DNA from: Enterococcus alishanensis | Lineage (GTDB): Bacteria; Bacillota; Bacilli; Lactobacillales; Enterococcaceae | Direction of reading: 5' to 3' | Length of the DNA: 64,000 bases | NCBI RefSeq assembly: GCF_019218635.1 | Contig: NZ_JAHUZB010000001.1 | Location: 248,001-312,000, forward strand | Shown here: piece after piece, positions 24,729 through 33,607 of the stretch | Layout: each line of letters starts with the position of its first letter | Numbering within the stretch: position 1 is the first letter of the stretch | The notes under the pieces: model-generated | Told to the model about the DNA's origin: nothing | Databases searched by the model: none | What the model saw: the letters and a program-made list of their open reading frames with translations, nothing else | Made by a program: the position numbers and the translations under genes

Positions 24729-25790
24729 ATGATCTGGGAGCAACTGACTGAGGCTAAGATTAATCGCAAAATTAAGCTGCTGAATTGCTTGAAGCAACAA
24801 CCAATGCGGGTTAAACAATTTGCAGAAGAAATTGGTGTCAGTACTAAAACGGTTCGTCGAGATTTAGCGGAATTAGAAAAGACAAAGGGACATTTTTTTA
24901 CTAAAGGGGTCATTGTTTGGGAAAATGCTGAAGTATATCATCAATTGTATTTTGATTTGTTGCAAGAAAGTGAAGCCTTTAATGTTTTTCGTCATTTTTT
25001 GTGGAAGCACCCAATTCCTTATAAAAGAGGTACCTATCGTCATTTAAATGAAAAATTGTTGAAACTCAATCTTTCTTTAACTAAGGAAGGACTAATTGGT
25101 AATGACGCTGTTTTATTTCAATTGCGTTGGCAGTATTTACTGGATTTTGAAGTGGGAAATCAAAAGCATGTAATTGAAGAAAAGATGTTTCGTTTTTACC
25201 AATTTATAGATGCTGGTCATTTAGATTTCGCTTTGGGATGGGAGTATTTTGTAGCTAGTCCAGATCATTTTAATCAATTTTTAGCTCGTAGTCTAATGCC
25301 GGAAACCGTTGCATATTTACTTTATTTTGAAGAGCAGAAAAGATATTATGATTTATTTTTGAGCTTTTATTTACAGCATCAAGAAGTTGAAAGCATCTTA
25401 TATCGTGATGCACGATTATGTAGTTATATGCTGATTAAATATTTAAAGATAGATGATCCACGGGTACAAGCACGTCTTCAATTAAAATTATTTCGGTTAT
25501 TATTGGATCTTTCTCAAGGATTTCCGATTGGTTTTATCAATCAACTGGCCGATTTTTCTAGTAGCCCTAAACTTTGGCGAATTAGTAAAAAAATGAAAGA
25601 ACTAGTTGTTGTACTAGATAATTGTCCGGTGACTGACTTGGCTTATACATTGGAAAAAACAGTCCGTGATGCTTATTTGTGCTCATTTTATGTTGAGCGC
25701 TATTCAACTTTTAGTAATGATGACTTTCATAATCATTTTTGGCAAGAAGAAGTGATGAAAGAAATTGAGGCTAAGTTTTTGGCAACCTAA
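24729..25790 (+). CDS. HTH transcriptional regulator, possibly Mga-like
   Basis: A 353-aa protein with an N-terminal HTH (about residues 18-60: QQPMRVKQFAEEIGVSTKTVRRDLAELEK) and a long helical remainder with no motif I recognise. I chose the ATG at 24729, since GAGAGAAGG just before it is the ribosome binding site; a GTG at 24720 would overlap that site. The HTH is of the DeoR/Mga kind, and the size and helical C-terminus resemble short Mga/AtxA-like regulators, but PRD or EIIB motifs are not obvious. Target genes are unknown; neighbours give no hint. Confidence 0.65.
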   Translation: MIWEQLTEAKINRKIKLLNCLKQQPMRVKQFAEEIGVSTKTVRRDLAELEKTKGHFFTKGVIVWENAEVYHQLYFDLLQESEAFNVFRHFLWKHPIPYKRGTYRHLNEKLLKLNLSLTKEGLIGNDAVLFQLRWQYLLDFEVGNQKHVIEEKMFRFYQFIDAGHLDFALGWEYFVASPDHFNQFLARSLMPETVAYLLYFEEQKRYYDLFLSFYLQHQEVESILYRDARLCSYMLIKYLKIDDPRVQARLQLKLFRLLLDLSQGFPIGFINQLADFSSSPKLWRISKKMKELVVVLDNCPVTDLAYTLEKTVRDAYLCSFYVERYSTFSNDDFHNHFWQEEVMKEIEAKFLAT

Positions 25791-25806
25791 GTTCTGCTTA
25801 GTAATA

Positions 25807-25815
25807 TGCTATAAT
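25807..25815 (+). promoter_or_regulatory. Extended -10 promoter of the Phd-like gene
   Basis: TGCTATAAT (25807-25815), 24 bp before the start codon; no clear -35. Confidence 0.6.
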
Positions 25816-25838
25816 GAAAAAGACTAGGGGGGACCGAG

Positions 25839-26366
25839 ATGGAATTGAAAAAACTTGATGTGCCGACATCTTCAATCACTGACGTAAAAAAATCACCGAT
25901 GGATGTCTTTGGCCAAGCCCGTAAAGCTGGTACCGGAGTCTATGTCTTTAACCGGGAAAAAGTAGCTGGGATCATGTTAACCCAAGAACAATATGAAGAG
26001 CTTTTAGAAGAGTTGTCTGAATTCAGAGATAAACAATATAAACCTGTTGAAAAAGAAAACCAAGTGCCAGAAGAATTAGAAGAGTTAGCTATCGCTTTAC
26101 GAAAAGTTCTAGTTAAAGGTGCCAACTTATCTGTTAAATATTTAGATGAGTGGATGGTCCAAGCTGGTTTCATTACGAAAAAAACTGGATTTGGTGGCGT
26201 TACGGAGTTATTAAGAGAACTGTCCGAAACCGGGAAGATTATTTACCAATTACGACGAAGAGAAAATAATAAAGTTATTTATGCCGAAATTTTTGGTGAA
26301 GCATATGAGAGTCACCGTAGCAGCGATATGATTACCATTGGACAAGTAAATTTGATTGAAAGATAA
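25839..26366 (+). CDS. Phd/YefM-like antitoxin-domain protein, no toxin partner
   Basis: A 175-aa protein. Seen: residues about 8-60 follow the Phd/YefM antitoxin pattern (SPMDVFGQARKAGTGVYVFNREKVAGIMLTQEQYEELLEEL), in which a short DNA-binding fold is followed by a toxin-neutralising helix. The rest (about 75-175) is a separate charged domain with GANLSVKYLDEWMVQAGFITKKTGFGGVTELL that looks like a small winged-helix or SAP-like fold. It has its own promoter and terminator, and no RelE/YoeB/Doc-like gene is adjacent. Probably a chromosomal regulator derived from an antitoxin. Confidence 0.65.
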   Translation: MELKKLDVPTSSITDVKKSPMDVFGQARKAGTGVYVFNREKVAGIMLTQEQYEELLEELSEFRDKQYKPVEKENQVPEELEELAIALRKVLVKGANLSVKYLDEWMVQAGFITKKTGFGGVTELLRELSETGKIIYQLRRRENNKVIYAEIFGEAYESHRSSDMITIGQVNLIER

Positions 26367-26406
26367 AAGCCAATTCTGAAGATAGTAGATTCAGAATTGG
26401 CTTTTT
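26366..26406 (+). terminator. Intrinsic terminator after the Phd-like gene
   Basis: Perfect 15-bp stem AAAGCCAATTCTGAA / TTCAGAATTGGCTTT with a 9-nt loop, then T residues. Confidence 0.93.
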
Positions 26407-26433
26407 GCCAGCAAACAAATGTTCGGTTATAAT
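26405..26433 (+). promoter_or_regulatory. dinB promoter
   Basis: -35 TTGCCA (26405-26410), 17-bp spacer, -10 TATAAT (26428-26433). The -35 overlaps the tail of the preceding terminator. Confidence 0.75.
26412..26425 (+). promoter_or_regulatory. LexA (SOS) box in the dinB promoter
   Basis: CAAAC-AAAT-GTTCG differs at one position from the palindromic core CGAAC-N4-GTTCG. It fills the spacer between -35 and -10, the expected place for LexA repression of an SOS gene. Confidence 0.6.
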
Positions 26434-26452
26434 GGAGGTGAGGTGAATAAAG

Positions 26453-27580
26453 GTGGCGGAATTATATTTTCCTTTAAAAAAAGATACATCAAGAAAAATT
26501 ATACATATCGACATGGACGCTTTTTTTGCGTCGGTTGAAGAACGTGATGATCCTGAATTGGCTAAGCACCCGTTGGTTATTGCCCGTCACCCCTCTGATA
26601 CCGGTGGCAAAGGAGTTGTTACCACTGCCAATTATAAAGCCAGACAATATGGCATTCATTCAGCCATGAGTGCTCAAAAAGCTTATGAACTTTGCCCAGA
26701 AGCTATTTTTAAACCAGGTGATCATGAAAAATATTCACGGGTATCAAAACAAGTGCGGGAAGTTTTTTTACGTTACACTGATGTGATTGAACCGATGTCA
26801 ATTGATGAAGCCTATTTAGATGTCACCAACAATAAGATTGATCAAACTTCAGCGATCAAAATTGCCACATCCATCCAAAAAGATATTTGGCGGGAAGTTC
26901 AACTAACTTGTTCGGCAGGGGTTAGCTACAATAAATTTTTGGCCAAATTGGCTTCTGATTATCAAAAGCCACGGGGATTGACTGTAATTTCACCAGAAGA
27001 AGCCGAAGTATTTCTAAAAAAATTACCGATTGAAAAATTTCATGGTGTCGGAAAAAAAACAGTTCCTAAAATGAATGAGTTAGGCATTTTTACTGGGGAA
27101 GACTTGTATCAAAAAAGTGAAATGTTTTTGATTCAGCAATTTGGTAAGATGGGTTATTCCTTGTATCGGAAAGTTCGTGGCATTCATGATTCACCTGTCA
27201 ATATTACGCGAGAGCGGAAATCAGTTGGGAAAGAACATACATATGGTCGACCTTTATCTACTGAAGAAGAAGTCTTAAGTCAGTTGCGACAACTTTCTGA
27301 AAAAGTTGAGGGGGCCTTAAAGCGTGTCCAACGCCATGGCAAAACGGTAGTTGTTAAAATCCGCTATGCTGATTTTACTACTGTCACGAAGCGAATAACA
27401 TTACCAGAATACCTGCAAAAAAAAGAAGAGATTTTTTCTCAAGCACGAATTATTTGGGAAGAGGTCGGTGGAATCGAAAAACAGATTCGCTTACTAGGTG
27501 TGACAGTCACTAATCTCGATCCAATTGCCTATGAGAATATTGTGTTGCCTTTATGGCAAGAAAAAGAGCGGTTGAATTAA
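26453..27580 (+). CDS. dinB: DNA polymerase IV
   Basis: A Y-family translesion polymerase, 375 aa. GTG start behind GGAGGTGAGG. Seen: catalytic motif HIDMDAFFASVE (about residues 18-29), VLKARQYGIHSAMS-like steric-gate region, the second metal motif in EPMSIDEAYLD (about 113-123), the helix-hairpin-helix GVGKKTVPKMNELGI, and the little-finger domain at the C-terminus. It lacks an obvious clamp-binding QLxLF end; the C-terminus VLPLWQEKERL may serve. A LexA-like box in its promoter fits SOS control. Convergent with nrdG. Confidence 0.95.
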   Translation: MAELYFPLKKDTSRKIIHIDMDAFFASVEERDDPELAKHPLVIARHPSDTGGKGVVTTANYKARQYGIHSAMSAQKAYELCPEAIFKPGDHEKYSRVSKQVREVFLRYTDVIEPMSIDEAYLDVTNNKIDQTSAIKIATSIQKDIWREVQLTCSAGVSYNKFLAKLASDYQKPRGLTVISPEEAEVFLKKLPIEKFHGVGKKTVPKMNELGIFTGEDLYQKSEMFLIQQFGKMGYSLYRKVRGIHDSPVNITRERKSVGKEHTYGRPLSTEEEVLSQLRQLSEKVEGALKRVQRHGKTVVVKIRYADFTTVTKRITLPEYLQKKEEIFSQARIIWEEVGGIEKQIRLLGVTVTNLDPIAYENIVLPLWQEKERLN

Positions 27581-27597
27581 ATCAACTCGCTCTTTTT
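27561..27597. terminator. Bidirectional terminator between dinB and nrdG
   Basis: AAAAAGAGCGGTTGA pairs with TCAACTCGCTCTTTTT (one bulge); A and T runs on both sides allow it to end both convergent genes. It lies inside the last codons of both. Confidence 0.8.
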
Positions 27598-28179
27598 GAT
27601 TTGTTCAAAAGCCTTTTTAGAATCATGCAGCTTTTCCCATAAAACAACTCTGCCTTCAGCTAAAGATTTTTTAACGTCAATAATCCGTTGATTACTACTA
27701 CCACGAAATTGGAGCATGAGATTCTTTTGATCTTCCATAAAACGACCATCAACTAAAACGTCAATTTTGTTTAGCAGTTCTAATTTATCATCGCTCTCTA
27801 GCAATAATTCTTCAAAGGTATAACCGCTCCAAGACCAGATATCTTTATCATCCCCAAATTCTTCTTTCATCCGGTTAACTAAAGACAAAGCCACCTGCGT
27901 ATTCAAAAAAGGTTCGCCGCCTAATAAAGTAATTCCTTGCACATAATCATGACTCGTATCTGCAATAATTTGATCTTCTAATTCTTTTGTATAAGGTTTG
28001 CCGTAACGAAAGTTTTGAGCGGCCACATTAAAACAACCTTCACAAGCAAACGGACAACCAGAAAGGTACAAACTGTTTCTGACACCTTCACCATCGACAA
28101 AATTAAATGATTTGTAATCAGCAATATAATTTTGGCTTAAATCTGATGCTAGCCATTCTTTTGGTTTTGGATTTCGCAT
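27577..28179 (-). CDS. nrdG: Anaerobic ribonucleotide reductase activating protein
   Basis: A 200-aa radical SAM enzyme that puts the glycyl radical on NrdD. Seen: the CxxxCxxC cluster motif in SGCPFACEGCFN (about residues 41-50), the GGEPFLN SAM-binding motif, and the family length. It lies 60 bp downstream of nrdD on the same strand, with a hairpin in the gap that may lower its expression relative to nrdD. The 3' end overlaps that of dinB by 4 bp. Confidence 0.94.
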   Translation of the reverse strand: MRNPKPKEWLASDLSQNYIADYKSFNFVDGEGVRNSLYLSGCPFACEGCFNVAAQNFRYGKPYTKELEDQIIADTSHDYVQGITLLGGEPFLNTQVALSLVNRMKEEFGDDKDIWSWSGYTFEELLLESDDKLELLNKIDVLVDGRFMEDQKNLMLQFRGSSNQRIIDVKKSLAEGRVVLWEKLHDSKKAFEQIKKSELI

Positions 28180-28193
28180 ATTTTCCCTCTTAT

Positions 28194-28232
28194 CTTGAAA
28201 AAACTGCGGGAAAATTTGGCTTCTCCCACAGT
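28194..28232 (-). terminator. Hairpin between nrdD and nrdG, partial terminator
   Basis: Read on the minus strand: ACTGTGGGA, 11-nt loop, TCCCGCAGT, then a T run. It may lower nrdG relative to nrdD rather than end the operon. Confidence 0.7.
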
Positions 28233-28239
28233 CTTTTAT

Positions 28240-30432
28240 TTATTTCATATGTTTGACACGTGAAGCAATTTCTTGATGACGGCCGTGAACCATTGGACGT
28301 GCTTGCGGATTTCCTAAGTAGCCGCAAGTTCTTTTCACGACATCGACTGTTTTAGGATCGTGATTGCCGCATGATGGACATTCAAATCCTCGTTTAGTTG
28401 GCGTAAAATCTCCTTCAAATCCACATTCATAGCAATGATCAATCGGTGTGTTGGTACCTAAATAACCAATTTTATCGTACGCATAATCCCAAACTGCTTC
28501 TAATGCTTTTGGATTTTGTTGTAGTACGGGATATTCGCAATAATGAATGAAGCCACCAGAACAATATTTTGGATAATCTTTTTCAAAATCTAGCTTTTCA
28601 AATGGTGTTGGATTTTTCCGTACATCATAATGGAAGCTATTAGTGTAATATTCTTTATCGGTAATATTTTCAACAACGCCAAAGCGTTCGGTATCTAAAC
28701 GACAGAAACGATCAGTTAAACTTTCACTTGGTGTTGAATAAACACTAAAATGATAGCCATATTCGTTACCCCAAGCATCTGCATGCAATTTCAGATTTTT
28801 TAAGATATCCAAAGTGAATTTTTTGGCTTCTGAATTATTTTCCCATTCACCGCCAAAGAAAGCCGAAGCTGCTTCGTATAAGCCGATATACCCTAATGAA
28901 ATAGTTGCGCGTTTATTTTTAAATAATTCATCAACTGATTCATTGCGATTCAATCGTTTACCAAAAGCACCGTATTGGTAAAGAATTGGCGCGTTAGCTG
29001 GACTTGCTTCTTTACACCGATCTACACGGAAAACCATCGCATCTTTGACTGTAGCTAAGCGTTCTTCTAATAAAGACCAGAATTTATCTTGATCGCCGCC
29101 AGCTTCCATGGCAATTCGCGGTAAGTTCAAGGTTACAACACCTAAATTCATACGCCCAACATTAATTTCTTCGCCACTTTCATCTTTCCAGCCTTGTAGG
29201 AAAGAACGACAACCCATTGGTACTTTAAAACTGCCTGTTAATTCAACGATCTTATCGTAATTTAAAATATCTGGATACATCCGTTTAGTGGCACATTCTA
29301 ATGCTAATTCTTTAACTTCATAATTTGGATCTGTCGGTTTTAAATTGACACCGTCTCTTAAAGTAAAGATTAGTTTAGGGAAAATAGCTGTGCGCTTTTC
29401 ACTACCTAAGCCTTCAATTCGAATTTGCAAAATGGCTTTTTGAATTTCTTTTTCAAACCAAGAAGTTCCTAGACCAAAACCTAACGAAGTGAAAGGTGTT
29501 TGACCATTAGAAGTAAATAAAGTATTGATTTCATATTCTAGACTTTGCATCGCATCGTAAATGTCTTTTTTAGTTTTTGCTTTGGCATATTCTTCACGAC
29601 GACTAGGTGTTTCAATCCATTCTTCCGCATCTTTTAAATGTTTTTGATAATTTAATTCAGCAAACGGTGCTAGTAATTCATCGGTGCGATCAGCAGAACA
29701 ACCGCCGTATTGACTAGAAGCTACGTTAGCGATAATTTGCGAAATTTGTGCTGTCGCTGTCTGGATTGATTTTGGACTTTCTACTTCGGCATTCCCAATC
29801 TTAAAGCCGTCATTTAACATCCCTTTAAAGTCAATCAAGCAGCAGTTAGTCATCGGTGTATACGGATGATAGTCTAAGTCATGGTAATGAATATCGCCTT
29901 TTTGATGGGCATTAGCAACATGCGGTGGCAACATTTTTAAGCCGATTGATTTGCCGACAATCCCAGCTGTTAAATCTCGTTGGGTATTAAAAACATCGCT
30001 GTCTTTATTGGCATTTTCATTAACGACAGTTTGATCTTTATTGATTAGTTTGCTAATTGTAAAGTTAATATCAGTGGCTTGACTTCGTTGGAAATCACGA
30101 TTGGTGCGGTAATTAATATATTCTTGCGCCAAGTCATACTGATTGTTTTCCAACAAGACGTGCTCCACTATATTTTGAATTTCATAAATTTTGATATCCC
30201 GATTAAAACGTTGGGCGATTTCTGCATCTACTTTTTCAACAATTGATTGAATTTTTACATGAGATAAAGGATCAAGACTCCCTTGAATTTTTGCCTGTGC
30301 TTTAATTAATGCGTCATAAATTTTTTGGTCATCAAATATTGTTTGGCGACCATCGCGTTTGATGACTTTCATCTCTCCCAAAGAAGATTGAAAAGTTGCG
30401 ACAAAAGTATCATTGTTGCGAATTTCCATCAT
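28240..30432 (-). CDS. nrdD: Anaerobic ribonucleoside-triphosphate reductase, class III
   Basis: A 730-aa glycyl radical enzyme that makes dNTPs without oxygen. I chose the ATG at 30432 (first of two adjacent), with GGAGTGG on the minus strand just upstream; a longer reading frame has no such site. Seen: N-terminal ATP cone (VIKRDGRQTIFDDQKIYDAL), central barrel with MTNCCLIDF and GCRSFLQGW, C-terminal zinc ribbon CYEC...CPSC, and the radical glycine in RTCGYLGNP. Two NrdR boxes lie upstream. Essential for anaerobic growth in this family. Confidence 0.96.
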   Translation of the reverse strand: MMEIRNNDTFVATFQSSLGEMKVIKRDGRQTIFDDQKIYDALIKAQAKIQGSLDPLSHVKIQSIVEKVDAEIAQRFNRDIKIYEIQNIVEHVLLENNQYDLAQEYINYRTNRDFQRSQATDINFTISKLINKDQTVVNENANKDSDVFNTQRDLTAGIVGKSIGLKMLPPHVANAHQKGDIHYHDLDYHPYTPMTNCCLIDFKGMLNDGFKIGNAEVESPKSIQTATAQISQIIANVASSQYGGCSADRTDELLAPFAELNYQKHLKDAEEWIETPSRREEYAKAKTKKDIYDAMQSLEYEINTLFTSNGQTPFTSLGFGLGTSWFEKEIQKAILQIRIEGLGSEKRTAIFPKLIFTLRDGVNLKPTDPNYEVKELALECATKRMYPDILNYDKIVELTGSFKVPMGCRSFLQGWKDESGEEINVGRMNLGVVTLNLPRIAMEAGGDQDKFWSLLEERLATVKDAMVFRVDRCKEASPANAPILYQYGAFGKRLNRNESVDELFKNKRATISLGYIGLYEAASAFFGGEWENNSEAKKFTLDILKNLKLHADAWGNEYGYHFSVYSTPSESLTDRFCRLDTERFGVVENITDKEYYTNSFHYDVRKNPTPFEKLDFEKDYPKYCSGGFIHYCEYPVLQQNPKALEAVWDYAYDKIGYLGTNTPIDHCYECGFEGDFTPTKRGFECPSCGNHDPKTVDVVKRTCGYLGNPQARPMVHGRHQEIASRVKHMK

Positions 30433-30492
30433 ACCAACCACTCCGTTTCTAAATAATTCATAATATATCTTATAATAATCTTCAGAAAGATT

Positions 30493-30508
30493 CAACTAGA
30501 TATAGTGG
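30493..30508. promoter_or_regulatory. NrdR box, proximal and degenerate
   Basis: CAACTAGATATAGTGG fits the NrdR consensus acaCwAtATaTwGtGt at 12 of 16 positions and keeps the CTA...TAGTG core. It begins 42 bp from the distal box, four helical turns. Confidence 0.6.
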
Positions 30509-30534
30509 TGTATATTTTAATTGTACCAAATAAA

Positions 30535-30550
30535 ACACTATATATTGTGT
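30535..30550. promoter_or_regulatory. NrdR box, distal and perfect
   Basis: ACACTATATATTGTGT fits the NrdR consensus at all 16 positions. With the proximal box it brackets a minus-strand extended -10 (TGGTACAAT, 30528 down to 30520). NrdR represses ribonucleotide reductase genes when dATP is plentiful. Confidence 0.85.
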
Positions 30551-30701
30551 TTGTATTTCCTTGTAAAATCAATGAAAACTGATAGTCATAGGCTTTTTTG
30601 AAAGATTAATTAATTATTGCTATCTTTATTTTAAAATTCGAAAAAGATTCCACCAATGCCATTCTGTGATACGATAAAGAAAAAATTTAAAGGATAAATC
30701 A

Positions 30702-31469
30702 ATGGAAAAATTAATTGAAGTGCAACATCTTACTAAAACTTTTGGTAATCGAAAAAATAAAATGACTATTTTAGATGATTTGAATTTTTCAATTGAAAAA
30801 GGTGAGTTTGTTGGCATCATGGGTCCTAGTGGTGCCGGTAAAACTACTTTAATGAATATACTGGCCACTATCGCCACTCCAACGATGGGTCAAGTGAGAA
30901 TCAATCAGCAGGATATCACTCGTATGCGAGAAAACAAATTAACCGATTTTCGGCGGGAGAATCTAGGTTTTATATTTCAAGAATTTCATTTGATTGATAG
31001 TCTGACACTAAGAGACAATATTGTTTTGCCTTTGACAGTTTCAAAACTATCTACGGCTGAAATGATGAATAGAGTTGAGGAACTGGCGAAAATATTAGGA
31101 ATTTATGACATTTTAGATCATTATCCTGAAGAAGTTTCGATGGGGCAAAGACAGCGGACTGCTGCGGCTCGAGCTTTAGTGGCGCGACAACCGATCTTGT
31201 TAGCGGATGAACCTACTGGTGCGCTAGATTCTAAGATGGCTACTGAGTTTTTAAATTACCTAGCCGAAATCAACTTACAGGAAAACACAACTATACTAAT
31301 GGTGACTCATGATCCTTACACCGCTAGTTACTGTAATCGGGTTTTGTTTATTAAAGACGGTCGTTTTTTCTCTGAAATTGTCCGACGATCTTCTCGCAAA
31401 GAATTTTTTGAAAAAGTGATTGATATGCAAGCAACGATTGGAGGAGGAGGGCGCGCCAATGCTGATTAA
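30702..31469 (+). CDS. ABC transporter ATPase, BceA type
   Basis: A 255-aa ATP-binding subunit. Seen: Walker A GPSGAGKTT (about residues 40-48), Q-loop FQEFHLID, signature VSMGQRQR (the usual LSGGQ is altered), Walker B ILLADEPTGALD, and H-loop THD. The sequence and the large permease next to it match BceAB/VraFG-type antimicrobial peptide transporters, which work by freeing bacitracin-like peptides from their membrane targets. No BceRS-type two-component genes are adjacent. The start has AAAGGA upstream, and the gene overlaps the permease by 11 bp. Confidence 0.88.
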   Translation: MEKLIEVQHLTKTFGNRKNKMTILDDLNFSIEKGEFVGIMGPSGAGKTTLMNILATIATPTMGQVRINQQDITRMRENKLTDFRRENLGFIFQEFHLIDSLTLRDNIVLPLTVSKLSTAEMMNRVEELAKILGIYDILDHYPEEVSMGQRQRTAAARALVARQPILLADEPTGALDSKMATEFLNYLAEINLQENTTILMVTHDPYTASYCNRVLFIKDGRFFSEIVRRSSRKEFFEKVIDMQATIGGGGRANAD

Positions 31470-33459
31470 ATTAATGTGGCGTGGTTTTGTTCGACAGTTA
31501 AGCAACTATTTATTGTTTTTAGTTAGTATGATTTTTGCGGTGATGCTTTATTATTCATTTGTGACGATTACCAAAGAGCAGCCGATTATCCAAACAGCGG
31601 GAAACAATGCTCAGGTAGTTTCAGTTTTAACTTTGGGCATTGCGGCAATTGTCTTTATCTTAGTTTATTTCATGCTGACGACCAATCGTTTTTTTATCGA
31701 AAATCGCCGTAAAGACATTTCAATCTTTCATTTGTTTGGTTTGAAATTTTATCAAATCTATCTATGGTTTGCCTTTGAATTGCTACTCTTAGGGGGGATT
31801 TCCTTTATTATTGGGATTGCTTTAGGAATGCTTTTTTCAAAGTTATTAAGTATGATCTTAGTCTTTGCAATGGGATTAAATATTGCAGTTGATTTTTTTG
31901 TTTCATTTGAAGCCATCACCTCAACAGCTACAGTTTTAATTTTCTTATTACTGCTAGTAGCAATTCAAACGTTGTGGTTAGTTTCTAGTTTCAAATTTTC
32001 TTGGGAAAATCAGAAAATTTCTTTTCCTCAATTAAATCGAAAAAAAAGATTTCAGAAAATCACTGCAATTTTAGGGATTGTTTTCTTGGCTGTTGGTTGG
32101 GGGAGCGCCATCTTCTTTTTAAAAATTGTTCAAATAGCGGTTGGGAAATTTTATTTAGTGGAATCGATTTTAGTAATCATGCTGATTATTTTTGTTATTT
32201 GTATTATTGGAACCTATTTATTTTTTGCTTGTACTTTACCCTATTACCAAAAACGAAAAGTAGACAGTGTTTATCGTGATTTAAAAATATTGACTCGCAG
32301 TGAGAACCTCGCCTATTACTATAAAAATTGGCGTTTAGCTGGAACAATGACGATTTTATTGGGTTTAGCATTGGCATTTTTAGGCGCGACGACGGCGGTA
32401 GTTTCTTTATCAATGAATAATATTCGGGAATTTGCACCAGTGTCTTTAATGATTGATCAAGAAAATTATCAAACAATAAAAAGTGAAGTCAGCCAGTTAA
32501 GTGGCTATCAGGCGACTACTTTAAGCCTTAAACTAGTGGGTGGTCAGCAAACATTGCGGATTGTTGGTGAAGGAACCGATGAAAAGCCACAACTTTTTGA
32601 TTTAATCAGTCAATCAAATTATCTTCGTTTTAGAAAAATAAATCCACAGTTAGCAAGAGTTGATTTGTCTGGCAATCAAGCAATTATGTTTACACCAGTT
32701 CAATCAATTTTAAAGGATTATATAAAATATAGTAGTAAGATTCATTTAGCCGATCGGGTATTGCAGATAAAAGGAGTGGAGACTAATTACTTAGGTGATA
32801 CGAGTTTACGCTTAGGGCAAGAGATTATTGTTGTTTCAGATGAAACTTACCAAGCTATTTCTGGTGTTTCGTACAAATTAGCTGCAGTTAATGTAGCTAA
32901 TAATGAGATGATGGTTTTACAAAAAATCATTGATCAAAAACTGACTTCAAAATGGATTGATCCAATTAAAGAAAATTTAGAATGGCATAATAATAAATTA
33001 AGCGGTGAAGTATCCAGAACGGAAGAAAATCAAGAAAATGCGGCTTACCGGATTAATTACGTCTCAAAATCAGAAATCTATCGTTCAACTAGAAATCAAG
33101 TGGGATTATTGCTATTTATGATGACTTTTGTGGTGGTGACTTTTATTGTGACGATGGCTAGTACGGCAAGTATGCGGCAATTATCTGACTTACCGCAAAA
33201 ACGCGATCGGATTAAGCTATTAAAACAGATGGGTATTCCTAACAATTATTTAGTTAAACAAATTTATCGTGAAAATTTTGTGGTATTTTTCCCAACTGCG
33301 GCGATTGGTTTACTGCATAGTTGCTTTGCTATCCTAGTTTTTCAACAATTGGTGGCTAATGCTAGCTATTGGTTTGTTTATCTTTTCTGTGGTGTTTTGT
33401 TAATTATTTACTTCATATTTTACTGGGGGATTTGCCAATATCAAAAACGGTTTATTTAA
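31459..33459 (+). CDS. ABC transporter permease, BceB/FtsX type
   Basis: A 666-aa permease. I chose the ATG at 31459, behind GGAGGAGGAGG at 31439-31450. Seen: a first membrane helix, then FtsX-like helices in groups (about residues 15-75, 100-180, 195-265), a large extracellular domain (about 330-545) as in BceB, and three C-terminal helices. The extracellular domain is where this family recognises peptide antibiotics. Partner of the ATPase upstream. A terminator follows, then the dlt operon 150 bp downstream. Confidence 0.87.
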   Translation: MLIKLMWRGFVRQLSNYLLFLVSMIFAVMLYYSFVTITKEQPIIQTAGNNAQVVSVLTLGIAAIVFILVYFMLTTNRFFIENRRKDISIFHLFGLKFYQIYLWFAFELLLLGGISFIIGIALGMLFSKLLSMILVFAMGLNIAVDFFVSFEAITSTATVLIFLLLLVAIQTLWLVSSFKFSWENQKISFPQLNRKKRFQKITAILGIVFLAVGWGSAIFFLKIVQIAVGKFYLVESILVIMLIIFVICIIGTYLFFACTLPYYQKRKVDSVYRDLKILTRSENLAYYYKNWRLAGTMTILLGLALAFLGATTAVVSLSMNNIREFAPVSLMIDQENYQTIKSEVSQLSGYQATTLSLKLVGGQQTLRIVGEGTDEKPQLFDLISQSNYLRFRKINPQLARVDLSGNQAIMFTPVQSILKDYIKYSSKIHLADRVLQIKGVETNYLGDTSLRLGQEIIVVSDETYQAISGVSYKLAAVNVANNEMMVLQKIIDQKLTSKWIDPIKENLEWHNNKLSGEVSRTEENQENAAYRINYVSKSEIYRSTRNQVGLLLFMMTFVVVTFIVTMASTASMRQLSDLPQKRDRIKLLKQMGIPNNYLVKQIYRENFVVFFPTAAIGLLHSCFAILVFQQLVANASYWFVYLFCGVLLIIYFIFYWGICQYQKRFI

Positions 33460-33473
33460 TAAAAATATTTTGA

Positions 33474-33505
33474 AGCGATTCGAAGTTATTTCGGATCGTT
33501 TTTTT
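33474..33505 (+). terminator. Intrinsic terminator after the BceB-like permease
   Basis: Stem CGATTCGAA / TTCGGATCG (one G-U) with a 5-nt loop, followed by seven T residues. Confidence 0.82.
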
Positions 33506-33607
33506 GATGTGACAAAAACGTTCGTTGACCAGCTTATTGTGTAAGGACAATCAATGGAGCTGTTCTTTGAAGAGATTATAATAAGTATCAATAAGGAGGT
33601 AGATAAA

